Below the pieces are notes generated by a model that was not told where the DNA came from, searched no databases, and saw nothing but the letters and a program-made list of their open reading frames with translations. From Streptomyces pilosus (GTDB lineage: Bacteria > Actinomycetota > Actinomycetes > Streptomycetales > Streptomycetaceae), in NCBI RefSeq assembly GCF_014649835.1, contig NZ_BMTU01000005.1, positions 124,001-188,000 of the forward strand: DNA of 64,000 nt, read 5' to 3'. Of this stretch, positions 8,362 through 16,142 are shown in pieces. Both the position numbers and the translations under genes were made by a program. How positions within the stretch are numbered: position 1 is the first letter of the stretch; every line of letters starts with the position of its first letter.

Positions 8362-8674
8362 CCTTTGAAGAGTAGGGCGCCGGAGCCGACCACTGACCCT
8401 CGATCAAGAAAAATCAGTCCGTCAGGGGAAGAAAAATCCGCCGCCCTACGCATAGCCGTCCATCGGGATGGGTAAACTCGCCGCCCTTTTGCGGAGGTCG
8501 AGGCCCTGTGACCTGCCGGAACGTGACGTCCGCCACTGCCGCACCAGTGGCTCCGGCACCCACCCACCTCTTCACGGATACCACGCCCGGCCCAGCCCAC
8601 GCGGACCGGTTCATCTGGCGGACACCGGGGGGCCGTCCGGGGGGCGGGCGGGTGCGGGGCCGGCGGCGGGGGTC
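8362..8674. other. Intergenic region, no gene seen
   Basis: 313 bases between the start of the amidohydrolase gene and the end of the glycosyltransferase gene, both on the minus strand. It holds the candidate -10 box TACTCT (8369-8374, minus strand) and an AT-richer patch around 8400-8440. The short open frames here have no homology, codon bias or ribosome site that would support them. Confidence 0.5.
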
Positions 8675-9745
8675 CTACGGCCGGACGGGCGCCGCCGACG
8701 GCAGCCGGTGCACGGCCCGCGCGGAGTCCGTCACACCGGACAGGAAGCCCTGGGCGCGGGGGGAGGCCGTCCGGGTCAGCCAGGCCGGGTCGATGTCGCA
8801 GACCGTCACCCGGACCTCCGTGCCGGTCAGGGCGAGCGGCAGGGTGTGGACGACCGTGGAGGGGAAGCTGAGGACGGTGCGGCCGATGGGCCCGCGACGG
8901 GCGATCAGCTCCAGGGGGAGCTCGGGACGGACGATCTCCAGTCCCGTCTCGACCGCGAGCCGGTGGAGTTTCACCGCGCTCTCGCGGCGGTGCGCGAAGT
9001 AGCGCCGGGCGCCGTGCGTCCCCGCCAGCGAGCGGACGGCCTCCAGATAGGCGTCGCCGTCCACCACGCCGGTCTCCACCAGGGACGTGCCGACCAGGTC
9101 GGCGCCCCGGATGATGCGGGGCGGGCCGAAGCGGGCCCGGGTCCAGGCGAAGGTGTGGGCGCGGACGGTGACCCCGGGCGGGGTGTCCGCCATGGGCATG
9201 GAGGTGAAGACCTCCACGGTGCGTCCCCCGCCCGGGGTGAGCCGGCGCCGGGCGGCGGCGGACACGGGGGCGAGCAGCAGGTCCCGGGGACCGCGGCGGC
9301 CGCCCTTGCGGTGCCAGCGCACCAGGCGTTCGCCGCGGGCCAGCTGGCCGACGAACTCCATGGTCGCGGTGCCGTCGTCGACCACGACGACGTCCCGGGC
9401 CCGGGTGATCGTCAGCAGCAGCTGGACGTAGCGCGAGAAGGGGTCGCCGAGGACGACGCGGGTGGCGCGGCGCAGCGGCCCGGTCAGTCCGCCGACGGTG
9501 TGCAGCGGAGCGGCCGCTCCCGCGCGGGCCTCCTCCCAGCGGACCCGGTGGCCCTCCTCGCGGGCCAGCTCCGCCATCCGGCGCAGCTGGCCGCGGGTCA
9601 TCGGGTCGACCGGGGACAGCACCACGAGGGTGAGCCCCACTCCGGGCGCGTGCGCGTGCGCCCACTCCAGCACGTTGAGCAGTTGTACCGGGCTCTCGAC
9701 GAAGGCGAGGGTGTGGGGGCCGGGCCGGCCGGCGCGGGGGCTCAT
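8675..9745 (-). CDS. Putative sialyl-/polysialyltransferase-like glycosyltransferase
   Basis: 356 aa soluble protein without a signal peptide. The N-terminus (TLAFVESPVQLLNVLEWAH) and the central VVVVDDGTATMEFV resemble the start and DDG-type loop of GT52 / polysialyltransferase-like enzymes that use CMP-nonulosonates; this is pattern recognition and needs a profile search. Context is strong: it follows the nonulosonate synthase and CMP-transferase genes on the same strand, so it probably adds the activated keto-sugar to a cell-wall polymer. ATG 9745 has only a weak ribosome site. Last gene of the leftward arm of the cluster. Confidence 0.6.
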   Translation of the reverse strand: MSPRAGRPGPHTLAFVESPVQLLNVLEWAHAHAPGVGLTLVVLSPVDPMTRGQLRRMAELAREEGHRVRWEEARAGAAAPLHTVGGLTGPLRRATRVVLGDPFSRYVQLLLTITRARDVVVVDDGTATMEFVGQLARGERLVRWHRKGGRRGPRDLLLAPVSAAARRRLTPGGGRTVEVFTSMPMADTPPGVTVRAHTFAWTRARFGPPRIIRGADLVGTSLVETGVVDGDAYLEAVRSLAGTHGARRYFAHRRESAVKLHRLAVETGLEIVRPELPLELIARRGPIGRTVLSFPSTVVHTLPLALTGTEVRVTVCDIDPAWLTRTASPRAQGFLSGVTDSARAVHRLPSAAPVRP

Positions 9746-9793
9746 CGACGTACGACCGTTCCCGTCGTCGTGGGGGTGGGGAGGTGGGGCGGG

Positions 9794-10732
9794 TCAGACG
9801 GAGAGCGGTTCGCCCGCGGCCGCGGCGATCTCCGCCTCGGCGACCACGCCGGTGACGCGGCGCAGCTTCTTCATCGGGCCCCGCTCGGACTCGTAGACCT
9901 TCTTCACGCCGTCGCCGAGGGACGCCTCGATGGTGCGGATGTCGCGGACCAGGCGGCTCAGGCCCTGCGGCTCGACGGAGGCGGCCTGGTCGGAGCCCCA
10001 CATGGCGCGGTCGAGGGTGATGTGGCGCTCGACGAACGCGGCACCGAGGGCGACGGCGGCGAGGGTGGTCTGCAGGCCGGTCTCGTGGCCGGAGTAGCCG
10101 ATCGGGACGTTCGGGTACTCCTGCTGGAGGGTGTTGATGACCCGGAGGTTGAGCTCCTCGGCCTTCGCCGGGTAGGTGGAGGTGGCGTGGCAGAGCAGGA
10201 TGTTGTCGCTGCCCAGGACCTCGACGGCGTGCCGGATCTGCCGGGGCGTCGACATGCCGGTGGACAGGATGACGGTGCGGCCGGTGGCGCGCAGGGCGCG
10301 CAGCAGCTCGTCGTCGGTGAGGGAGGCGGAGGCGACCTTGTGGGCGGGGACGTCGAACTTCTCCAGGAAGGCGACGGCCTCGGTGTCCCACGGGGAGGCG
10401 AACCAGTCGATGCCCTTCTTCTTGCAGTAGGCGTCGATCTGGCGGTACTCCTCCTCGCCGAACTCCACGCGGTGGCGGTAGTCGATGTACGTCATCCGGC
10501 CCCAGGGGGTGTCGCGCTCGATGTCCCACTGGTCGCGCGGGGTGCAGATCTCAGGCGTGCGCTTCTGGAACTTGACGGCGTCGCAGCCGGCCTCGGCGGC
10601 GGCGTCGATCAGCTTGAACGCGTTCTCGATGTCGCCGTTGTGGTTGATGCCGATCTCGCCGGTGATGTACACGGGGCGGCCGGGTCCGGCCTCGCGGGGG
10701 CCGAGGGTGCGGATGCGGGAGTTGGTGCTCAT
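9794..10732 (-). CDS. neuB: NeuB-type nonulosonate (sialic acid/Kdn) synthase, short form
   Basis: Condenses phosphoenolpyruvate with a C6 sugar or sugar phosphate to make a C9 keto-acid (Neu5Ac, Kdn or a 9-phosphate). 312 aa from ATG 10732; upstream in-frame codons lack support. Family hallmarks are ITGEIGINHNGD, DAVKFQKRTPE, the TIM-barrel strand YSGHETG and FVERHITLDRAMWGSDQAAS. E. coli NeuB is about 346 aa and carries a C-terminal SAF (antifreeze-like) domain; here the protein ends soon after MKKLRRVTG, so the SAF domain appears absent. It lies 13 bases after the CMP-transferase stop, in the same operon. N-acetylmannosamine versus mannose (Kdn) substrate cannot be read from sequence. Confidence 0.9.
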   Translation of the reverse strand: MSTNSRIRTLGPREAGPGRPVYITGEIGINHNGDIENAFKLIDAAAEAGCDAVKFQKRTPEICTPRDQWDIERDTPWGRMTYIDYRHRVEFGEEEYRQIDAYCKKKGIDWFASPWDTEAVAFLEKFDVPAHKVASASLTDDELLRALRATGRTVILSTGMSTPRQIRHAVEVLGSDNILLCHATSTYPAKAEELNLRVINTLQQEYPNVPIGYSGHETGLQTTLAAVALGAAFVERHITLDRAMWGSDQAASVEPQGLSRLVRDIRTIEASLGDGVKKVYESERGPMKKLRRVTGVVAEAEIAAAAGEPLSV

Positions 10733-10745
10733 GACCGGGGTTTCC

Positions 10746-12077
10746 TTACGTGGGGAGGGAATCGAGGGAGGGGCCGAGGATCCAGCCGGCGATCTCCCGG
10801 ATCGCGCCGTCGCCACCGCGCAGGGTGGTGACGGCACGGGCGGCGCCGCGTACGACGTCGTGGGCGCTGGCGACCGCCACGGGCCAGCCGACGAGGGCGA
10901 AGCACGGGAGGTCGTTGACGTCGTTGCCGACGTAGAGCACGCGCTCCGGCGCGATGCCCTGCTCCTCGCACCACTGCTTGAGTGCGAGGTCCTTGCGGTC
11001 GACGCCGTGCAGCACGGGCAGCCGGAGCTTGTTCGCGCGGGCGGCGACGACCGGGTTCTGTTCGGTGGACAGGACGAGCAGCTTCAGTCCGCTCCTGCGC
11101 AGGGCGGCGATGCCGAGCCCGTCGCCGCGGTGCACGGCGACGAACTCCTGTCCGGCGGAGTCGATCAGCACCCGGTCGTCGGTCTGGGTGCCGTCGAAGT
11201 CGAGGACGACCGCGTCGATGTCGTCGGCGGTCGGGAGGGCGCCGGCGGGGGTCCCCCCGCCCGGGCGAAGGGGAGCGTGGGGGAGGGCCGTGTCGAGGAG
11301 CGGCGCGAGGGCGCGGGCGCGGGCGAGCTCGTGCGGGTCGTCGATCTCCAGCACGCGGGCCGGGTCGGTGCGGACGAGTTCGGTGCGGCCGAAGAAGCGG
11401 TGCCGGTGCGCGCGGAAGCCGGCCGCGTCCATGGCGTAGGCGGCGCCGGTCTCCAGGAAGTCCTGGGGACGGTCCTGGCGGCGGGGGCGGAAGGACTTGT
11501 CGTGGTTGACGCCGTGGCCTCCGGTTGCGGCGCCACCGCCGTCGTGGGCGGGCCCCGCGGCACCGGTGGCGGCGCCACCGCCGTCGTGGGCGGGCCCCGC
11601 GGCGGGGGCGCCGTCCGCCGCGTCCCGCCAGAGGAAGCCGTGGAAGGGAGCTACCGTGACCGCGGTGTCGGCGCCCCGGCCGGCGACCGCGGCGGCCACC
11701 CCGTCGACGTCCTCGCGGAGCAGGAACGGGCTGGTGCACTGCACGAGCAGGACGACGTCGACGGGGGCGCCGTGCAGGGCCTCGTGGGCGTTCAGGGCGT
11801 GCAGGACGGCCGCTTCCGAGGTGGCGGTGTCGCCGGCGAGGGCGGCGGGCCGCAGCACGACCTCCGCGCCGGCCTGCCGGGCGGCGGCGGCGATGGCCGG
11901 GTCGTCGGTGGAGACGACGACGTCCGTGACGTGCCGCGCGGCCCGGCACTCGCGCACGGCGCGCGCCACCAGGGGCACGCCGCCGACGGGGGCGAGGTTC
12001 TTCGCGGGCACGCCCTTGGAGCCGCCGCGCGCGGGGATCACGGCGAGCACCCGGGGTGCGGCCGGCGGGTGGGACAT
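10746..12077 (-). CDS. neuA: CMP-nonulosonate cytidylyltransferase fused to HAD phosphatase
   Basis: Bifunctional 443 aa protein. Residues about 1-250 form a NeuA/KdsB-type domain that activates the keto-sugar with CTP (LAVIPARGGSKGVPAKNLAP, VVVSTDDPAIA, RPQDFLETGAAYAMD). Residues about 285-443 form a HAD phosphatase of the KdsC/Kdn-9-P type with DFDGTQTDD, the Ser/Thr motif LSTEQNP, the Lys near DRKDLALKQW and GNDVNDLPCF all intact. The layout resembles vertebrate CMP-sialate synthetases with a C-terminal HAD domain. An insert of about 35 residues rich in Gly/Ala/Pro splits the NeuA domain and contains a tandem duplication. ATG 12077 is chosen at the conserved N-terminus; the frame upstream is a shadow. 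Confidence 0.88.
   Translation of the reverse strand: MSHPPAAPRVLAVIPARGGSKGVPAKNLAPVGGVPLVARAVRECRAARHVTDVVVSTDDPAIAAAARQAGAEVVLRPAALAGDTATSEAAVLHALNAHEALHGAPVDVVLLVQCTSPFLLREDVDGVAAAVAGRGADTAVTVAPFHGFLWRDAADGAPAAGPAHDGGGAATGAAGPAHDGGGAATGGHGVNHDKSFRPRRQDRPQDFLETGAAYAMDAAGFRAHRHRFFGRTELVRTDPARVLEIDDPHELARARALAPLLDTALPHAPLRPGGGTPAGALPTADDIDAVVLDFDGTQTDDRVLIDSAGQEFVAVHRGDGLGIAALRRSGLKLLVLSTEQNPVVAARANKLRLPVLHGVDRKDLALKQWCEEQGIAPERVLYVGNDVNDLPCFALVGWPVAVASAHDVVRGAARAVTTLRGGDGAIREIAGWILGPSLDSLPT
11251..11285. repeat. CCCCCCGC...GTGGGGGAG palindromic mini-element inside neuA
   Basis: GC-rich imperfect palindrome (gtcccccc gcccgggcg ... gtgggggag) in the linker between the cytidylyltransferase and HAD domains. 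It matches my memory of a short dispersed repeat of Streptomyces genomes that is normally intergenic. Here it stays in frame and encodes a Pro/Gly-rich linker (HAPLRPGGGTPAGAL). Confidence 0.5.
11527..11603. repeat. 42-bp tandem duplication inside neuA
   Basis: Two copies with a period of 42 bases; the first 35 bases of each are identical (start GCGGCGCCACCGCC). The duplication is in frame and encodes two AGPAHDGGGAATG units in a disordered loop of the cytidylyltransferase domain. Confidence 0.9.
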
Positions 12078-12121
12078 GGGATCGGCTCCTCGGTCGGGGC
12101 GGGGGTCGGCGGCGGGGGCGG

Positions 12122-13432
12122 TCACAGCTCGCCCATCCGGCGGATCACCGGGGCCACGCGCTGCACTCCGTGCCGGTAGGCGCCGCGCGCCGCCCGGCGC
12201 ACGATCTGCCGGACCGGTCCCGGCTCCCCGCCGGCGGCGGGCGCGCCGGGCAGGGGTGTGCCGTCGGGGGCGAGGTGGTGGCGGGCGAGGATGCCGGGCA
12301 GGTAGCCGGGCGCGGTGCCGGGTGTGTAGTACGGGGTCAGCGGCGGGAGTCCGCCGGGGCGGGCGAGGAGAGCGGCGATGCGGGCGCGGGCGGTGTCGAA
12401 GGCCTTCTCGTACGCGTCTCCCCCGCCGGCGACGCCCTGCCGGGCCACCCACTCCTCGTCCGGCTCCGGGCGGTGGCCGGCGTCGAGCCGGTCCCAGGAG
12501 GCGAGGCATCCGGAGCCGACGAAGTGGTGGTTGCCGAGCGACTCCCGGACGCCGAGGTCGGTGAGGACCGCGGTGGGGATGCGGCGGTGCAGCGACTCCA
12601 GGGCGGCCGTGGAGCTGACGGTGACGAGGAGGTCGGTCCGGTCGAGCACCTCACCCATGTGCCCGTACACCAGACGGAAGTTGGGCGGGAGGTCGTGGCG
12701 CCGGGCGAGCTTCTGGTAGGGCAGTTCCTCGATGTGGGTGGTGTGTTCGCCGGGCTTGGAGCGCAGCTTCAGCAGCACCTCGCGCCCGGGGTGCAGACGG
12801 GCGTGCCCGACCAGCCGGTCCAGCAGGTACGTCCGGTCCGCGCGGCTGCCCGGGACGGACGGCTGGGCGGCGAACACCACCGTGTACCGCTCGTGTCCGC
12901 CGGTGTAGGGGGCACCGCCGAGGAACGGCAGGGCCACCTCGGTGACCGAGCCGGCGTCGGCGCCCACCCCTTCGTACACGGCACGGAAACGCTCCGCGTC
13001 CTGGCGGGAGTTGGCGAGCACCAGGTCGGCGCCGTGGCGCAGCAGCAGACCGTCGGCGAGCTTCTCGTAGACGACGCCGACGTAGCCGGTGACGACGACG
13101 GGCCGGTCGGCCCGGCCCTCCCACACACGCTTCAGCCCGTGCAGCATCGCCTGCACACCGCCGCCGACCAGGGCGAGGACGAGGAGGTCGTACGGCTCCT
13201 CGCGCACGGCGCGCAGGAACCCGGCCGCGGTGACCTCGCGGAGGGAGTCCGCGCGGACGCCGACCTCGCCGAGCTGGCGGGCGGTGGGCGTGGCGCGGCC
13301 CCGCAGGAGGTATCCGTCCGTCCGGATGTCCCGCGGCGCGACGCGGGACGCGGTGAGCGCGCCCCATTTCCACCGGGTGTCGGAATCCGCGAGAACCGCG
13401 ACCCTGAGAGGCTTCGTTGCACTTGCTGGCAC
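12122..13432 (-). CDS. DUF6716-like putative glycosyltransferase
   Basis: 436 aa cytoplasmic protein with a GT-B-like pattern: N-terminal Rossmann start (LRVAVLADSDTRWKWG), middle VVVTGYVGVVYEKLADGLLLR, and a C-terminal nucleotide-sugar half with VLLKLRSKPGEHTTHIEE and LLVTVSSTAALES. I associate it with the family listed as DUF6716, glycosyltransferases often beside NeuB genes in actinobacteria (recollection). GTG 13432 is chosen because a TAGCGT box lies exactly 7 bases upstream (leaderless pattern). The alternative GTG 13480 would add 16 residues including a rare TTA (bldA-type) codon. First gene of the leftward arm; upstream of neuA. Confidence 0.7.
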   Translation of the reverse strand: MPASATKPLRVAVLADSDTRWKWGALTASRVAPRDIRTDGYLLRGRATPTARQLGEVGVRADSLREVTAAGFLRAVREEPYDLLVLALVGGGVQAMLHGLKRVWEGRADRPVVVTGYVGVVYEKLADGLLLRHGADLVLANSRQDAERFRAVYEGVGADAGSVTEVALPFLGGAPYTGGHERYTVVFAAQPSVPGSRADRTYLLDRLVGHARLHPGREVLLKLRSKPGEHTTHIEELPYQKLARRHDLPPNFRLVYGHMGEVLDRTDLLVTVSSTAALESLHRRIPTAVLTDLGVRESLGNHHFVGSGCLASWDRLDAGHRPEPDEEWVARQGVAGGGDAYEKAFDTARARIAALLARPGGLPPLTPYYTPGTAPGYLPGILARHHLAPDGTPLPGAPAAGGEPGPVRQIVRRAARGAYRHGVQRVAPVIRRMGEL

Positions 13433-13630
13433 GCCGAAGACGCTAGGAATCGATTCCGATAAACGGCCCAACCCGAACACAACAAAGGGTTAACAGCGCA
13501 ACGCCGAATGGCGAATCGGGCCGCCGGGACCGCGAAACGGGGCGCGCTTCACCGCTTCACCATGTGCCGTTCACCGGAAATCAAGGAGCGGGTAAATCCA
13601 CGGGCCGGGCCGTCTTCTAATGTCTGGGGC
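13433..13630. promoter_or_regulatory. Divergent leaderless promoters of the glycopolymer cluster
   Basis: Leftward: TAGCGT (13440-13445, minus strand) 7 bases before GTG 13432. Rightward: TAATGT (13618-13623) 7 bases before GTG 13631. The two box-to-start stretches are alike (TAnnGTCT...GGCGTGCC). Neither start has a Shine-Dalgarno sequence. The AT-richer centre around 13440-13500 likely binds any shared regulator. Confidence 0.55.
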
Positions 13631-14611
13631 GTGCCCAAGCTCTCCGTCATCGTGCCGTTCTACAACGTCCGGCAATACGTCCCCGATGCCCTGCGCAGTC
13701 TGCGTGCGAACGCGCGTGACGACTTCGAATTCGTTCTCGTCGACGACTGCTCCACCGACGGGACCGCGGATCTCCTCGCGCGCGCGGAGTCCGAACTGCC
13801 GGGGGCGGTACTGGTCAGACACGAACGGAACGGCGGGCTGGCGACCGCCCGCAACACCGGTATCGACGCCGCCCGCGGGGAGTACCTGACGTTCCTGGAC
13901 GGCGACGACTGGCTGGCGCCCGGCCACTACGACCGGCTGGTCGGCGTGATCGAGCGGCTCGGCTGCGACTTCGTGCGCACGGACCACGTGCAGTGCACGG
14001 CGCGCAGCCGCTCCGTGCAGCGGGTGCCGCACGGCCGCCGGAACGTGGTGCTGTCCCCGCGCGAGGCCATCCTGCCCGCCCACCGGCCCACCTCCGTCGA
14101 CTACGCGTACGCCTGGGCCGGCGTCTACCACCGCCGGCTGGCCGACCGCGGCCTGCTGCACTTCACGGACGGGCTGCGCACCGCGGAGGACCGTCCGTGG
14201 ATCTGGAGGCTGCACCGGGAGGCGGAGTCCTTCGCGGTGACCGGTCTGCTCGGCGTGTTCTACCGGCGGGGGGTGTCCTCGTCGCTGACGCAGATCGGGG
14301 ACGACCGTCAGCTCGACTTCGTCCGCGCCTTCGACCAGGTGGTGGAGGAGACCGCCGCCGACCCCGACGCGGCGCGTCTGCTGCCGAAGGCGGTGCGCAC
14401 CTACTGCGCGATCATCGCCCACCATCTCGGTTCCGTGGAGAGGTTCGAGGCACCCGTGGCCCGGAAACTGAAGGCGATGAGCACGGCCGCGCTGCGGCGG
14501 ATGCCCCAGGACGTGCTCGACGAGGCGCTGGCGTCGATGGACACCGCGCGGGCCACCCGGCTGCGCCGGCTGCGCCGCCGTCCCGTGCGGGCCGCGGAGG
14601 TCGCGGCATGA
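13631..14611 (+). CDS. Glycosyltransferase family 2
   Basis: GT-A fold transferase, 326 aa, cytoplasmic or membrane-peripheral. Motifs: LSVIVPFYNV at the N-terminus, VLVDDCSTDGT, NGGLATARNTGID and the metal-binding DGDDW, all typical of GT2. A C-terminal helical region of about 100 residues, rich in Arg at its end, resembles that of teichoic-type wall polymer transferases. GTG 13631 fits a leaderless transcript and the conserved family start; the upstream frame to 13508 is rejected. ATGA overlap with the next gene. Together with the nonulosonate genes it probably builds the repeating unit or linkage of a wall glycopolymer. Confidence 0.88.
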   Translation: MPKLSVIVPFYNVRQYVPDALRSLRANARDDFEFVLVDDCSTDGTADLLARAESELPGAVLVRHERNGGLATARNTGIDAARGEYLTFLDGDDWLAPGHYDRLVGVIERLGCDFVRTDHVQCTARSRSVQRVPHGRRNVVLSPREAILPAHRPTSVDYAYAWAGVYHRRLADRGLLHFTDGLRTAEDRPWIWRLHREAESFAVTGLLGVFYRRGVSSSLTQIGDDRQLDFVRAFDQVVEETAADPDAARLLPKAVRTYCAIIAHHLGSVERFEAPVARKLKAMSTAALRRMPQDVLDEALASMDTARATRLRRLRRRPVRAAEVAA

Positions 14612-15939
14612 CCACACAGATCTTCCTGGCGTCGACGCTGTACGGCACCGCCACGCTGGCCGCCGCCCTGGACGCGGGCCGCTTCGCGCCCGCCGACCGG
14701 CGCGTGCTGCTGGTGTCCAACAACGCGGCGACGCCGGAGACGACGCCGGCCGTGGACGCGATGCCGGGGTTCGAGCACCTGCGCGACCGGTTCGACGACG
14801 TGGTGTCGTGGAACGAGACGATCTTCCCCCACCACCCCGGCGGCTGGGCCCCGCGCCAGGACGACCTCCCGATGTGGGAGCGGCACCTGCGGCTGGCCTG
14901 GGGTCTGGGCGGGGACGACGTGTCGCTCGCCGTGGAGTCGATACAGGTCCATCCGGCGCTCGGGGTGGCGCAGATCTTCACCGACGCGCCCGTGACCGTC
15001 TACGCGGACGGCCTGATGAGCTACGGCCCCACCCGCAACAAGATCGACCCGCTGGTCGGCACGCGCGTGGAGCGGCTGCTCCACCTCGATCTGGTGCCGG
15101 GGCTGCGGCCGCTGCTCCTGACGGAGTTCGGGGTGGAGCCGGAACTGGTCCCGACGGAGGCGTTCCTGCGGGTGCTGGCCGAACTGGACGGCACCGGTGC
15201 CGGACTGCCCGGTGTCGAGGCGCCCGCGCTGCTGCTGGGCCAGTACCTGTCGGCGCTGGGCATCCTCTCCGCCGAGGAGGAGGAGGACCTGCACGTACGG
15301 ATGCTGAGGGGCGCCGCCGGCCTGGGCCACCGGCGGGTGGTCTTCAAGCCGCACCCCACCGCCCCGGCCCGGTACGCCCGCACCCTGGAGGGAGAGGCGG
15401 AACGGCTCGGCGTCGACCTCACCGTGGTGGACACACCGGTCCTGGCGGAGGTGCTGTACCGGCGGATGCGCCCGGCGCTGGTGGTCGGCTGCTTCTCGAC
15501 CGCCCTGCTCACCGCGTCCCGGCTGTACGGGCTGCCGGTGGCCCGGGTGGGCACGGGGACGCTGCTGGAGCGGCTGACGCCGTACGAGAACAGCAACCGG
15601 GTCCCCGTCACCCTCGTCGACGCGCTCCTGCCGGAGCCCGCCGACGCCGGCGGCGCCGGGGAGCGGCCCGGCACGGACACCGAGTCGCTCGCCGCACTGG
15701 TGCGGGCGGTCGGCTTCGTGATGCAGCCGAGGATCCTGCCGGAACTGCGACCGGCGGCCGAGGAGTATCTGCGCAGCCGCCTCGACGACCGCACCTGGCG
15801 GTATTTCAAGAAACGCCGGCTGACATCGCTGGGGCTGCCCGGGGGTATTCCGGAACGGCTGGCCTTCCTGCCGCGGAGCCCCGCGGCCCGCACCGTGGTG
15901 CGGCGGGCGCGGGCGATCCGGCGCTCGGTGAAACGCTGA
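14608..15939 (+). CDS. Polysialyltransferase-family (POLYST-like) glycosyltransferase
   Basis: 443 aa, no signal peptide. The N-terminus TQIFLASTLYGTATLAAALD, the VTVYADGLMSYGPTRNKID loop, the FKPHPTAPARY motif and the late VVGCFSTALLTASRLYG resemble the alpha-2,8-polysialyltransferase family (PF07388), which polymerises CMP-activated sialic acids; the HP motif and the SxxS/T segment are those expected for CMP binding. ATG 14608 overlaps the preceding TGA. With a NeuB/NeuA pair 4-6 kb away in a divergent operon, a polymer of sialic-acid-like sugar (in S. coelicolor a Kdn-containing teichulosonic acid has been described) is the likely product. Confidence 0.78.
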   Translation: MTTQIFLASTLYGTATLAAALDAGRFAPADRRVLLVSNNAATPETTPAVDAMPGFEHLRDRFDDVVSWNETIFPHHPGGWAPRQDDLPMWERHLRLAWGLGGDDVSLAVESIQVHPALGVAQIFTDAPVTVYADGLMSYGPTRNKIDPLVGTRVERLLHLDLVPGLRPLLLTEFGVEPELVPTEAFLRVLAELDGTGAGLPGVEAPALLLGQYLSALGILSAEEEEDLHVRMLRGAAGLGHRRVVFKPHPTAPARYARTLEGEAERLGVDLTVVDTPVLAEVLYRRMRPALVVGCFSTALLTASRLYGLPVARVGTGTLLERLTPYENSNRVPVTLVDALLPEPADAGGAGERPGTDTESLAALVRAVGFVMQPRILPELRPAAEEYLRSRLDDRTWRYFKKRRLTSLGLPGGIPERLAFLPRSPAARTVVRRARAIRRSVKR

Positions 15940-16142
15940 ATTGCCGTCCGGTGACGCCGATGTGAACGGACGGCCGCGCCTTTTCCCGCACCGCTGTTCG
16001 TTCATTTTCCCGTCACCGCTCGGCCGCCGTGTTCCGTGCCATGATTTTCAGCGATTCCGCCGGCAAAACAGCCCGTCCTTTCCGTGCGCGTATTCCGCTG
16101 CACCAGAACCGACCGTCCCCCGGTCCGAGGAGTGGTACGAGC

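Noticed and set aside
8358..10529. 723-residue open frame on the minus strand (Arg/Pro/Gly-rich)
   Set aside because: It is out of frame with neuB and the glycosyltransferase gene and has the low-complexity composition of a shifted frame.
13433..13480. Longer form of the DUF6716-like gene from GTG 13480, containing a TTA codon (possible bldA control)
   Set aside because: No ribosome site at 13480, while GTG 13432 has a TAGCGT box at leaderless spacing. Left as an alternative, not annotated.
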